Below are positions 15,273-21,836 of a stretch of DNA of 21,836 nucleotides, piece after piece. The notes beneath the pieces were generated by a model. The model had not been told where the DNA came from and searched no databases. It worked only from the letters and a program-made list of their open reading frames with translations. Position 1 is the first letter of the stretch. Each line of letters starts with the position of its first letter. The DNA comes from CALXSC01 sp964493475 (GTDB lineage Bacteria; Pseudomonadota; Alphaproteobacteria; Rickettsiales; UBA1997), in NCBI GenBank assembly GCA_964493475.1, contig CAZBNS010000021.1:1-21836 (forward strand), given 5' to 3'. The translations under genes and the position numbers were made by a program.

Positions 15273-16112
15273 ATGAAGAGATTATTATATTTGTTTTTGG
15301 TAGGTTTGTTATCTTCGTGTTTGCAGAATAATGTAAGACGGGTAAGAATAATTGATGCTCAAGGTAATCCTGCCAAAATAAATAAAATTGTTCCAAGATT
15401 TAATGAGGAGCAAATGGAAAAACAGAAAAGGGCTTTTAATTCTTCTAGGGAAGATGGCGGCAATGCTGGTGATAATGTTAAATTTGTTAATAAGAATAGT
15501 GGAATAATGCAACAAATTAATGATCCAAATTTTATATCTGTTGGAAATAGATTGCCAAGTGATGATGTTTTTGCTGATAGAATAACGAATTTCAACTATG
15601 TTGAAGAAGCACAACAGCCAATTGTTTCTAATAAAAAAGATAATGTCTCTCTAGCTAACGAAAAAAATGCCGAGAAAAAGAAAGATTCTGCCAAGAAGGC
15701 TTTAATTTATAATGAAATTAAAAATGAGGTTGTTGAGGAGAAAGTTGTAAATAAAAATGAGGTTATTGAGGAAAAAGTTGCAAATGCTCCTGCAAAAACA
15801 TTGAATACAATAAGCAATGATAAAAAAACCGCTAGTTCTCCCGCAAAAACAGCAAGTATGGGAAGTGGCAATGCTAAAGATAAAGGTTATTTTATACAAA
15901 TAGGCATTTTTAGTGAGAAGTCAAATGCTGAGGCTTCATATAGTAAATATAGTAAAATTTCAAATGGAGTAATCGATAATTATTTGTCAAAAGGGAAAAC
16001 TAGATATAAGGTTTTATTGGGACCTTATAATGATAGAACATTAGCGGAAAAGGATTTGAAAGAAGTAATAAAAATGGGACATTATGATGTTTATATTACA
16101 GAAAAAAAATAG
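15273..16112 (+). CDS. SPOR-domain lipoprotein
   Basis: A lipoprotein with a C-terminal peptidoglycan-binding module. The signal ends in the lipobox LLSSC (C16). A long polar linker (about 20-200) is rich in Lys, Glu, Asn and Ala and contains an 11-residue tandem duplication. The SPOR domain fills about 202-279: GYFIQIGIFSEKSNAEA, then YKVLLGPYNDRTLAEKDL and DVYITEKK, the usual two-repeat pattern. SPOR domains bind denuded glycan strands enriched at the septum, so a role in division or outer-membrane/wall tethering is inferred. The start is the ATG at 15273; a TTG two codons earlier is less likely. It resembles the C-terminal part of RlpA or DedD but lacks the RlpA catalytic domain. The following gene overlaps its 3' end by 29 bp. 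Confidence 0.85.
   Translation: MKRLLYLFLVGLLSSCLQNNVRRVRIIDAQGNPAKINKIVPRFNEEQMEKQKRAFNSSREDGGNAGDNVKFVNKNSGIMQQINDPNFISVGNRLPSDDVFADRITNFNYVEEAQQPIVSNKKDNVSLANEKNAEKKKDSAKKALIYNEIKNEVVEEKVVNKNEVIEEKVANAPAKTLNTISNDKKTASSPAKTASMGSGNAKDKGYFIQIGIFSEKSNAEASYSKYSKISNGVIDNYLSKGKTRYKVLLGPYNDRTLAEKDLKEVIKMGHYDVYITEKK
15723..15788 (+). repeat. 33-bp in-frame tandem duplication inside the SPOR lipoprotein gene
   Basis: Two 33-bp units (15723-15755 and 15756-15788) encode NEVVEEKVVNK and NEVIEEKVANA. The copies differ at a few bases, so the duplication is not brand new. It lengthens the polar linker between the lipid anchor and the SPOR domain. Confidence 0.7.
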
Positions 16113-16707
16113 TGTATTTTTATTGCTTATCTTTTTGGGTGCATGTCATTTTTTCTTTCCAATGGAGCCCGTTGCTGAAGTTAATGATAGATTTAAGGTT
16201 GATTATGGATATTCTATCAATAAGGCTAAAAAAAAGCACCAGAAAGCGATAAAAGAATCTGGCTATGATGGAAGTGTAAAATTTGAAAAAACAGCTTATG
16301 GCAGAATAATGCAAAATAGGCTTGATTTTATTGAAAGCAATGCAAAAAATAATCCATACGTTCCAGTTGAAAGGCCTGGTGAGGAAAATTTGGAATATTT
16401 GTCTTACAATCATGGACATTATTTTAATCAAGATACGGATGTTTTTGCTGATATGAAAATGCCAAAAAGTGATTTTAAATATTATAATCTTGGCGCAAAA
16501 GATTATAATGAATTGAGTAATATAGAACTGCAAAATTCATACGATTATCTTTATGTAGCAAACCAAGAAAGGTTAAGACAAATTGAAATCGCAAGGTTAA
16601 GGGAAGAAGCTATTCAGAGGCAGCAAAAACAAGAAGAAAGTTTGCTTAAGAGAGGCAGGAGCGGTTTTAGAAATTTAGTTGATAAAGTAAAAGGTTTATT
16701 AAATTAA
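16084..16707 (+). CDS. Lipoprotein of unknown function
   Basis: I do not recognise the family. The N terminus is a lipoprotein signal with lipobox LGAC (C21). The mature part (about 187 residues) is aromatic and charged, with VDYGYSINKAKKKHQKAIKESGYDGS (in part), YNHGHYFNQDTDVFADMKMP and an extended C-terminal helix (about 150-190) rich in Arg, Glu and Gln that could coil. The last residues (GFRNLVDKVKGLLN) form an amphipathic-looking tail. It begins inside the 3' end of the SPOR gene (29-bp overlap, different frame), and the HAD gene follows after 2 bp. Translational coupling with the SPOR lipoprotein is likely, suggesting a joint role at the wall or outer membrane. Starts at 16084 and 16087 are adjacent ATGs. 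Confidence 0.6.
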   Translation: MMFILQKKNSVFLLLIFLGACHFFFPMEPVAEVNDRFKVDYGYSINKAKKKHQKAIKESGYDGSVKFEKTAYGRIMQNRLDFIESNAKNNPYVPVERPGEENLEYLSYNHGHYFNQDTDVFADMKMPKSDFKYYNLGAKDYNELSNIELQNSYDYLYVANQERLRQIEIARLREEAIQRQQKQEESLLKRGRSGFRNLVDKVKGLLN

Positions 16708-16709
16708 CA

Positions 16710-17450
16710 ATGAAAATAGTTTTTTGGGATTATGATGGAACTCTTGTTGATACGGAGTTGTTGTATAAAAAGTCAATAGAAGAGTATTTTAAGGATAATA
16801 ATTTTTTGTTAAAAAATATTCCTAATGAGTATTTTTTTGAATTTATAAGCGGCAAGCATCCAGAAGATTTTATTTCTAAACTTAAGAGTGATGGTTTTGT
16901 AAAAAACATTGATATTGATTGCGAAGAAGTTAAGAAACATTACACGATATATTTTAAAAATTTAAAACAAGGTGAAATAAAAGTAGTTAGTGATATTGAT
17001 TATGTTATAGAGAAATTGTCAAAATTGAATGATATGATTATGTGCATCACATCTTCGTCTTTTATTCATGATTTTCAAATTAAGCATAATAATGTGAATA
17101 ACAAAATATTAAATAAAAATTTTGATTTGGATAAAAATATTTACTTATGTGGAAATATTAAAAATTGTCATTTCAAACCTGCGCCTGATGTCTTTATTTA
17201 TGCGTTCAATGACATAATTAAAAAATATAATTTAAAATTAACAAATAATGATGAATTATTTATAATTGAGGATTCCGCAGCTGGATGTTGCGCTGGTTCA
17301 TCGTTTAAGAAAAATGTTGACAGCAAAGTTAAAATAAAAATTATTGGCATAAATATTTGTCCCCATAAAAATCATACCGAATTATTGAAAAATGGGGCTG
17401 ATGTTGTTGTCGAAAATACTGATGAAATCTATTCTATTCTTTCAACATAG
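16710..17450 (+). CDS. HAD superfamily hydrolase (subfamily IA-like phosphatase)
   Basis: A cytoplasmic phosphatase of the haloacid dehalogenase superfamily. All four motifs are visible: motif I WDYDGTLVDTE, with nucleophile D7 and acid/base D9; motif II CITSSS (112-117); motif III Lys K156 in FKPAPDVF; and motif IV IIEDSAAG, with E187/D188 as magnesium ligands. A helical cap is inserted between motifs I and II (about 15-90), as in beta-phosphoglucomutase and phosphoglycolate phosphatase relatives. The substrate cannot be inferred. The protein is Asn- and Lys-rich, like its neighbours. It starts 2 bp after the unknown lipoprotein, and its last 22 bp overlap the 3' end of the convergent ftsI gene, leaving no room for a terminator between them. 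Confidence 0.88.
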   Translation: MKIVFWDYDGTLVDTELLYKKSIEEYFKDNNFLLKNIPNEYFFEFISGKHPEDFISKLKSDGFVKNIDIDCEEVKKHYTIYFKNLKQGEIKVVSDIDYVIEKLSKLNDMIMCITSSSFIHDFQIKHNNVNNKILNKNFDLDKNIYLCGNIKNCHFKPAPDVFIYAFNDIIKKYNLKLTNNDELFIIEDSAAGCCAGSSFKKNVDSKVKIKIIGINICPHKNHTELLKNGADVVVENTDEIYSILST

Positions 17451-19069
17451 GGAACTACATTTAAAATAGGAGCTATGTGCTCTATAACTCTGGCGAATAT
17501 TGGCGCAGCTATATTTCCACCGGAAATAGTTTCTTTTGTAAATTCGGAATCTTCTGGGCTTTCAACCATTATATATACTAAAAAATGCGGGTTATTCATT
17601 GGGAATATACCTACGAAATTTGCCATTATATTTCCTTTTTGATATTCACCTTCGCTATTTAACAATCTTGCCGATCCAGTTTTGCCGCCGACAGCATAAC
17701 CTAAACTGTTTGCTCTCCAACCACTTCCTTTTTTGACAACACTTCTTAAGTATGTATTCATTATTTTTGACGTTTTTTCGCTTATTATTCTTCTTTCATC
17801 TAATTGCAATTTCTCATTTTGAACAAATTTTGGTATTTCCATTATACCTCCATTAGCTATGCCTCCCATACCCATTACAACATGAAGCGGAGTAACAGAA
17901 ATTCCGTGTCCATAAGCAGCTGTAATTGTGTTAATATCTCTCCAAATTTTTGGTAGCAATGGTTTAGCTAAAGATGGAAAATTTGTTGGAACCCTATCAA
18001 ACATTCCAATTTTTTCCATAAAATCTTTAAATTTTTCTGTTCCAATTTCCAGCCCAATTAATCCAGCTCCAACATTTGAAGAATACACTAAAATATCTTC
18101 TGGCGTCTCAAATCTTTTTGAATATCTTTCTTGCTTAATTTCATATTTTCCATAAGTAATTATTTGAGAAACATCATATTTTTTATTTGGAGTTGTTATA
18201 CCTTGATCCAAAGCCAAAGCCACTGTAAATGTTTTAAAAATAGAACCCATTTCATATAATCCGAATGTAGCATTATCATACAGCTCCTCTTTTGAAGCTT
18301 GATATGGTTGGTTTGGATCAAAATCTGGCAAATTCACAATAGCTAAAATATTTCCCGTTTTAACTTCACTCACAATGCCGATAATGCTTTTTGCATTGTA
18401 TTTTTGCATTCCCTTTAATAATTGCTGCCTTAATATTGATTGCAATCTAATATCTAAAGTTAATTTTAAAGGCTTGCCACTTGAGTATTTTAAATATTTA
18501 TTATATTGCTTTTCCAATCCAGCTATTCCATTTCTATCTATATCAACATATCCTACAACATGAGCAAATAAATTTTTATGAGGATAAACCCTACCTTTTG
18601 TGCTATTAAATTCAAATCCAAGAATTCCAGATTCTTTAATCGCTATTTGTTGTTTTGGAGTTATATTTTTCTTAATCAAAATAAATTTTGCTCTATTAGT
18701 CGTGCTAATTAATTTATTGTATAGTTTTTCCTCATTTATTTCTGGAATAATTGTTTTTATAATTTCTGAAGTTTTTTTAGGGTTTGTCAATAAATCCCTA
18801 TTTAGATAAAAATTCACTAAATCTATGTCTGAAGCAATTATAACATCATTTCTATCAACAATTGGGGCTCTAACTTCTAAATTGTTAATCAAATCTGCTA
18901 GCTGAATATTATTTAAATTATTTTTTATAACAACCGAGACATAAAAAAGCTTTCCCACCAGCACACAAAAAATGATTATCAATATACATATAACAAATTT
19001 CAACCTATTTCTTGAAAAAAGGGTTTCATCTTGATCCGCATTAATAAACCTTTTTAAATACTCTCTCAT
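17429..19069 (-). CDS. ftsI: Septal peptidoglycan transpeptidase FtsI (PBP3), class B PBP
   Basis: Transpeptidase that cross-links septal peptidoglycan and is the target of several beta-lactams. It has a short cytoplasmic tail, one membrane helix (about 24-46), an N-terminal pedestal domain (about 65-200, with RAPIVDRN and the RVYPHKNLFAHVVGY region), then the penicillin-binding domain. Catalytic motifs: SxxK as S276-I-F-K279 within EMGSIFKT, SxN as S330-S-N332, and KTG at 463-465. The EMGSIFK wording is typical of alphaproteobacterial FtsI. At 546 residues it is a normal length. It starts 27 bp after the DUF2066-like gene on the same strand, suggesting an operon, and is not in a dcw cluster: no mraW, ftsL or murE adjoins. 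The 3' end overlaps the convergent HAD gene by 22 bp. Confidence 0.95.
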   Translation of the reverse strand: MREYLKRFINADQDETLFSRNRLKFVICILIIIFCVLVGKLFYVSVVIKNNLNNIQLADLINNLEVRAPIVDRNDVIIASDIDLVNFYLNRDLLTNPKKTSEIIKTIIPEINEEKLYNKLISTTNRAKFILIKKNITPKQQIAIKESGILGFEFNSTKGRVYPHKNLFAHVVGYVDIDRNGIAGLEKQYNKYLKYSSGKPLKLTLDIRLQSILRQQLLKGMQKYNAKSIIGIVSEVKTGNILAIVNLPDFDPNQPYQASKEELYDNATFGLYEMGSIFKTFTVALALDQGITTPNKKYDVSQIITYGKYEIKQERYSKRFETPEDILVYSSNVGAGLIGLEIGTEKFKDFMEKIGMFDRVPTNFPSLAKPLLPKIWRDINTITAAYGHGISVTPLHVVMGMGGIANGGIMEIPKFVQNEKLQLDERRIISEKTSKIMNTYLRSVVKKGSGWRANSLGYAVGGKTGSARLLNSEGEYQKGNIMANFVGIFPMNNPHFLVYIMVESPEDSEFTKETISGGNIAAPIFARVIEHIAPILNVVPYVERIE

Positions 19070-19096
19070 ACACTCGCATATAAAATATAGCTTAAA

Positions 19097-20155
19097 TTAC
19101 ATAAATATATATAATCCGCTTCTTTTTTCACTAACCGTGAAACCATCAGATTTTAATGAAGATATAAAGGATTCCATATCATCATCTGAATATTTTACAA
19201 AATAAATAGCCAATTTTTTATCTAATGATTTTAAAGTCGCCGTTATAACATTTTTATTGCTTTTTAACGCTCTATCAGCATTATTAAAATCTTTTAAAGA
19301 TGAAATTGGAACAAAAACATAACTGCCACTTCTTTGGCCTTGAGGAGCTGAGTTATATTGATTATTGTTTGCCTCATTCAAACTATCTAAATATTCTATT
19401 ATTTTCAGTGAAGCATCATTAAAATCTAAGTTTGGATTATTAATATTTTGCATTTGATAATTTAGTGTAGCATTTTTAGTTCTTTTATTGTTTAACACAT
19501 GAATTTTTGTATATATAATATTACTATTTTTTTGATAATTGCCAACCACCAAAACAACATTGTTAACATCATACAATTCGGCTATATTTTTAAAGTTTGA
19601 GAAGTTTGGTCTTTTAAAATAATCTAAATCAATAAGATTTCTTGACGAAAAATCATTATCAATCAAAAAAATACTATTGGCGCTTTTTGCATTTTTCTTA
19701 AAAAAGCCATACCATCTATTAGACCTTTCCCATAAATAAGTTGTTCCATCTTCACTTAAAATTGGAATTATCAAATAGCTATTAAAGGTTGGTGAAAATT
19801 TTGTTATTTTATACTTATCTAGCGTATATTTAACATAATCCGGACTAAATTCTATCATTAAATTAGCACTATACGAATTATCAGTAATTTTTTCATTTTT
19901 TATCTGTATAGATCTCAACATCTGAGATATTTCTTCATCACTAATCACTATACTGTTGCTGTCATCTATGGAAAGCCTGTTTAAAATTATATTAAAAGCA
20001 TCTCTTTGTCCTTTAGTTATTGCTTTTTGGCGAGCCGTTGTTGCATCTTTATCTGTTCTGCTCACTTTAATATTATCAATAATATAATTTTGATCGCTAT
20101 CCGCCAAAGCTAAAGGTGCAAACATCAAAAATATAAAAATAAATATTTTCTTCAT
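19097..20155 (-). CDS. Secreted DUF2066-like protein
   Basis: Function unknown. The start is set at the ATG at 20155, giving a clean signal peptide (MKKIFIFIFLMFAPLALA, cleavage after LALA) and 352 residues; an earlier in-frame ATG at 20185 would add ten residues before it. The region after the signal (about 20-75) has the DUF2066 pattern: a helix with ARQKAITKGQRDAFNIILNRL, then conserved strands with a late YDVNNVVLVVG segment (about 195-205). DUF2066 proteins are predicted periplasmic or lipoprotein-like, common in Proteobacteria, and poorly studied. The Asn/Gln/Ser-rich stretch about 265-285 looks like a linker to a small C-terminal domain. It is the first gene of a minus-strand pair with ftsI, so an envelope role is a fair but unproven guess. 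Confidence 0.6.
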   Translation of the reverse strand: MKKIFIFIFLMFAPLALADSDQNYIIDNIKVSRTDKDATTARQKAITKGQRDAFNIILNRLSIDDSNSIVISDEEISQMLRSIQIKNEKITDNSYSANLMIEFSPDYVKYTLDKYKITKFSPTFNSYLIIPILSEDGTTYLWERSNRWYGFFKKNAKSANSIFLIDNDFSSRNLIDLDYFKRPNFSNFKNIAELYDVNNVVLVVGNYQKNSNIIYTKIHVLNNKRTKNATLNYQMQNINNPNLDFNDASLKIIEYLDSLNEANNNQYNSAPQGQRSGSYVFVPISSLKDFNNADRALKSNKNVITATLKSLDKKLAIYFVKYSDDDMESFISSLKSDGFTVSEKRSGLYIFM

Positions 20156-20238
20156 AATAATTTTTTTAAAGATATTCAATAACAAATAGTATAAAACATA
20201 TTTTAATAAAATAAAGAAAAATTATATCATGTTTTTTA

Positions 20239-20266
20239 TTGACTTTATTGAATAATATTTTATTCT
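20239..20266 (+). promoter_or_regulatory. Candidate promoter of rplM-rpsI
   Basis: TTGACT (20239-20244) is followed after 16 bases by TATTCT (20261-20266), giving a start near 20273 and a leader of about 90 bases before rplM. The -35 is identical to those of both tRNA genes. The leader (20274-20365) shows no strong hairpin that I can identify as an autoregulatory site. Confidence 0.4.
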
Positions 20267-20365
20267 ATACCCATCTTAGATAAAAAATTAATTTTATTCG
20301 CCCACCCACTTGAATGAAGTTAATCAAAGTATTTATTAAAGATATTATAAAGAAAAAAGAAAGAA

Positions 20366-20848
20366 ATGGCTAATAAAAATATTATGAAGACTTTTTCCGC
20401 TAATCCAAAAGAAGTAGAGAGAAAGTGGTATTTAATTGACGCAACAGACTTAGTTCTAGGAAGAATGGCAGTTATTGTTGCTGATATTTTAAGGGGAAAA
20501 AATAAACCAATTTTTACTCCTAATCAAGATTGCGGAGATTTTGTTGTTATTATAAACGCTGAAAAAGTTTATATGACCGGAAACAAATATGAGGATAAAA
20601 AATATATTCATCATACAGACTTCCCTGGTGGTCTAAAAGAAACTACTGCTAAAAAAATTATGACTGGCAAATTTCCAGAAAGAATTATTGAACAGGCTGT
20701 TGAAACAATGATTACTAGAAACGCATTGGGTAGAGAAGTTATAAAGAAATTATTTGTCTACAGCGGTTCTGAAAATCCACATAGTGCTCAAAAACCTGAA
20801 TTGCTTAATATTAAAGCTATGAGCCCTAAAAATAGCAAAAGAAATTAA
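20366..20848 (+). CDS. rplM: 50S ribosomal protein L13
   Basis: A component of the large ribosomal subunit that binds 23S rRNA early in assembly. The sequence shows the L13 signature: KWYLIDATDLVLGRMA, LRGKNKPIFTPNQDCGDFVVIINAEKV (in part), HHTDFPGG, MLxRNxLGR as MITRNALGREVIKKLFVYSG, and HSAQKPELL. At 160 residues it exceeds the 142 of E. coli by short N- and C-terminal extensions (MANKNIMKTFSANP and a lysine-rich tail). A purine-rich AAAGAAAGAA precedes the ATG. Its stop codon overlaps the first possible rpsI ATG by one base, and the pair forms the conserved L13-S9 operon. Confidence 0.98.
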   Translation: MANKNIMKTFSANPKEVERKWYLIDATDLVLGRMAVIVADILRGKNKPIFTPNQDCGDFVVIINAEKVYMTGNKYEDKKYIHHTDFPGGLKETTAKKIMTGKFPERIIEQAVETMITRNALGREVIKKLFVYSGSENPHSAQKPELLNIKAMSPKNSKRN

Positions 20849-20859
20849 TGAGGAAAAAT

Positions 20860-21423
20860 ATGACAGAAACAAAAAAAACTACTACTAAAAAATCTGCTAC
20901 TGTAAAATTATCTAAGAAGGCTACAGCAACAAAAAAAGAAGCTCCTGTTGTTGAAAAAAAAGCTCAAACTAAGTCTGAGAAAGTTGTTGCAAAAACTGCT
21001 GAGCCAAAGAAAGCTAAAGCTAAAAAAGCAAGCGTTAGCAACAAAACTTATGCAACTGGAAAAAGAAAAAATGCTATTGCAAAAGTTTGGCTATATAGCG
21101 GAACTGGAAAAATTACAGTTAACGGAAAACCGGCAAGTGAATATCTAAAAAGAGCTATTTTAGATGTTATTATTAATCAACCATTTGAAAAAACTGACAC
21201 TCTAAATAAATTTGATATTGATTGCTCAGTTTTAGGCGGCGGATTAAGCGGACAAGCTGGTGCTATTAAACACGCAATTTCAATTGCACTTCAATTATTA
21301 AACCCTTCATTAAGAACTCCTTTAAAACAGGTTGGTTTCTTAACTAGAGATTCAAGAATTGTTGAAAGAAAGAAAGCTGGTTTAAAAAAAGCAAGAAAAG
21401 GACAAGTTTTCCAGAAACGATAA
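20860..21423 (+). CDS. rpsI: 30S ribosomal protein S9, with long basic N-terminal extension
   Basis: A small-subunit protein whose C-terminal tail reaches the P-site tRNA. The core from about residue 62 is clear: YATGKRKNAIAKVWL, GTGKITVNGK, VLGGGLSGQAGAIKHAISIAL and the basic tail ending GQVFQKR. The C-terminal KR that contacts tRNA is intact. Ahead of the core is a 60-residue extension rich in Lys, Ala, Thr and Val, resembling histone-H1-like tails; S9 is usually about 130 residues, this is 187. I chose the ATG at 20860 because GAGG lies about 6 bases before it; the ATG at 20848, inside the rplM stop, has none. A hairpin terminator follows 31 bp after the stop. Confidence 0.97.
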   Translation: MTETKKTTTKKSATVKLSKKATATKKEAPVVEKKAQTKSEKVVAKTAEPKKAKAKKASVSNKTYATGKRKNAIAKVWLYSGTGKITVNGKPASEYLKRAILDVIINQPFEKTDTLNKFDIDCSVLGGGLSGQAGAIKHAISIALQLLNPSLRTPLKQVGFLTRDSRIVERKKAGLKKARKGQVFQKR

Positions 21424-21453
21424 TTTATTATCTAAATTATTTTATAAAGCAAT

Positions 21454-21481
21454 CCACCGGCTTAGCTGGTGGTTCTTTTAT
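21454..21481 (+). terminator. Rho-independent terminator of rplM-rpsI
   Basis: CCACCGGC (21454-21461) pairs with GCTGGTGG (21465-21472), eight pairs with one G-T, around a TTA loop. It is followed by TTCTTTTATTT. It is the most convincing intrinsic terminator in the window. Confidence 0.85.
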
Positions 21482-21542
21482 TTAAACTCCCGATTGTGTT
21501 TTGTAAAAAATATTTATGTAAGAGGTCTGAGATACGGTTTAA

Positions 21543-21611
21543 GTAGCTCCCATTTGTCGCATTGCGACATTTCCCCTCCTTTATGGTGCTGGGTTCAGAG
21601 ACCCAACACCA
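21543..21611. other. G+C-rich hairpin cluster in gene-free tail
   Basis: TGTCGC-ATT-GCGACA (21555-21569) is a perfect 6-bp hairpin. TGGTGcTGGGT (21584-21594) pairs with ACCCAaCACCA (21601-21611) with one mismatch around a TCAGAG loop. Both are far richer in G+C than their surroundings. The segment begins GTAGCTCC, like the dispersed hairpin family at 4636 and 15095. It could be part of a small RNA or a composite intergenic repeat. I see no SRP, tmRNA or RNase P signature. Confidence 0.45.
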
Positions 21612-21620
21612 CAAGAAACC

Positions 21621-21651
21621 CCGCAGCTCTGTCATTACCAGGCTAGATTTT
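21621..21651 (+). repeat. 31-bp repeat, copy 1
   Basis: A unit with the core TGTCATTACCAGGCTAGATT. It is followed by GTTAATAAACGAAGCC, which resembles the sequence after copy 3 (GTTAACGAGCGAAGCG), so the true element is longer than 31 bp and this copy appears truncated on its right. Confidence 0.7.
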
Positions 21652-21669
21652 GTTAATAAACGAAGCCCT

Positions 21670-21700
21670 CCGTAGTCTTGTCATTACTAGGCTAGATTTA
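21670..21700 (+). repeat. 31-bp repeat, copy 2
   Basis: Differs from copies 1 and 3 at a few bases (CATTACT for CATTACC, final A for T). Its end joins GCTAGAT-TTACC-ATCTAGC (21691-21709), a perfect 7-bp hairpin that includes the CCATCTAG motif also found at 3627 and 13273. Confidence 0.7.
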
Positions 21701-21731
21701 CCATCTAGCAACTCAATAACTCTTAATTCTG

Positions 21732-21810
21732 CCATAGTCCTGTCATTACCAGGCTAGATTTTGTTAACGAGCGAAGCGAGTTTACAAAATCTTGACCTGT
21801 GTAATCCAGG
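21732..21810. repeat. 31-bp repeat, copy 3, within a full imperfect palindrome
   Basis: The repeat (21732-21762) is followed by GTTAACGAGCGAAGCGAG and then by a right arm, ACAAAATCTTGACCTGTGTAATCCAGG (21784-21810 in part), that is the approximate reverse complement of the left arm. The whole is a palindromic element of about 70 bp that would fold into a long hairpin, like dispersed intergenic repeats of other alphaproteobacteria. Confidence 0.65.
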
Positions 21811-21836
21811 AAAAAAGACAACAAAATAAAGACTTT

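Noticed and set aside
20848..20859. rpsI start at the ATG overlapping the rplM stop
   Set aside because: The ATG 12 bases downstream has a GAGG ribosome binding site at good spacing, which itself lies between the two ATGs.
21584..21611. GGTGCTGGG hairpin as a signal recognition particle RNA
   Set aside because: The resemblance is limited to GGTGCTG; the conserved GGAAGCAGC-type domain IV sequence is absent.
21621..21762. Three 31-bp repeats as a possible CRISPR array
   Set aside because: The spacers are 18 and 31 bp, the repeats differ from each other, the sequence after copies 1 and 3 is homologous rather than unique, and no cas genes are present. A palindromic dispersed repeat explains it better.

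Overview
This window is an AT-rich (roughly 30% G+C by eye), densely coding bacterial chromosome segment. It most resembles a host-associated alphaproteobacterium of the Rickettsiales or a neighbouring lineage. The signs are a VirB8-VirB9 pair away from the rest of a type IV secretion (T4SS) operon, a tRNA-Ile(GAU) outside any rRNA operon, many small envelope lipoproteins, a ThyX-type protein, and the active-site wording of FtsI (EMGSIFKT). An acetolactate synthase regulatory subunit argues against a strongly reduced Rickettsia- or Anaplasma-like genome, so I leave the lineage open. There are no rRNA genes, phage genes, transposases or cas genes.

Layout. (1) 1-4550: an M23 peptidoglycan endopeptidase overlaps a type IV pilin-like gene, followed by the GTPase gene der and a second, canonical pilin-like gene. 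(2) 4550-6551: rho on the minus strand, with an unusually long polar N-terminal extension. (3) 6780-9633: virB8, virB9 and a lipoprotein of the penicillin-binding-protein-activator (LpoA/LppC) type, tightly packed on the plus strand. (4) 9705-11268: dusB and ilvN on the minus strand. (5) 11464-13129: tRNA-Ile(GAU), a double-length ThyX-like protein, and tRNA-Lys(UUU) on the minus strand. (6) 13437-14999: two secreted LPP20-like proteins on the minus strand. (7) 15273-17450: a SPOR-domain lipoprotein, an unrecognised lipoprotein and a HAD hydrolase on the plus strand. (8) 17429-20155: a DUF2066-like secreted protein and ftsI on the minus strand. (9) 20366-21423: rplM-rpsI with a clear terminator. 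(10) 21424-21836: gene-free, hairpin-rich sequence with three copies of a 31-bp repeat.

The common theme is the cell envelope: wall cutting (M23), septal wall synthesis (FtsI), wall binding (SPOR), a possible synthase activator (LppC-like), pilin-like fibres, and the periplasmic part of a secretion system. Housekeeping genes (der, rho, dusB, rplM, rpsI and two tRNAs) lie between these. The items most worth a second look are the pilin paralogs with one non-canonical cleavage site, the ThyX-like protein whose signature looks divided between its two halves, the extended Rho and S9 proteins, the orphan T4SS pair, and the dispersed intergenic repeats.
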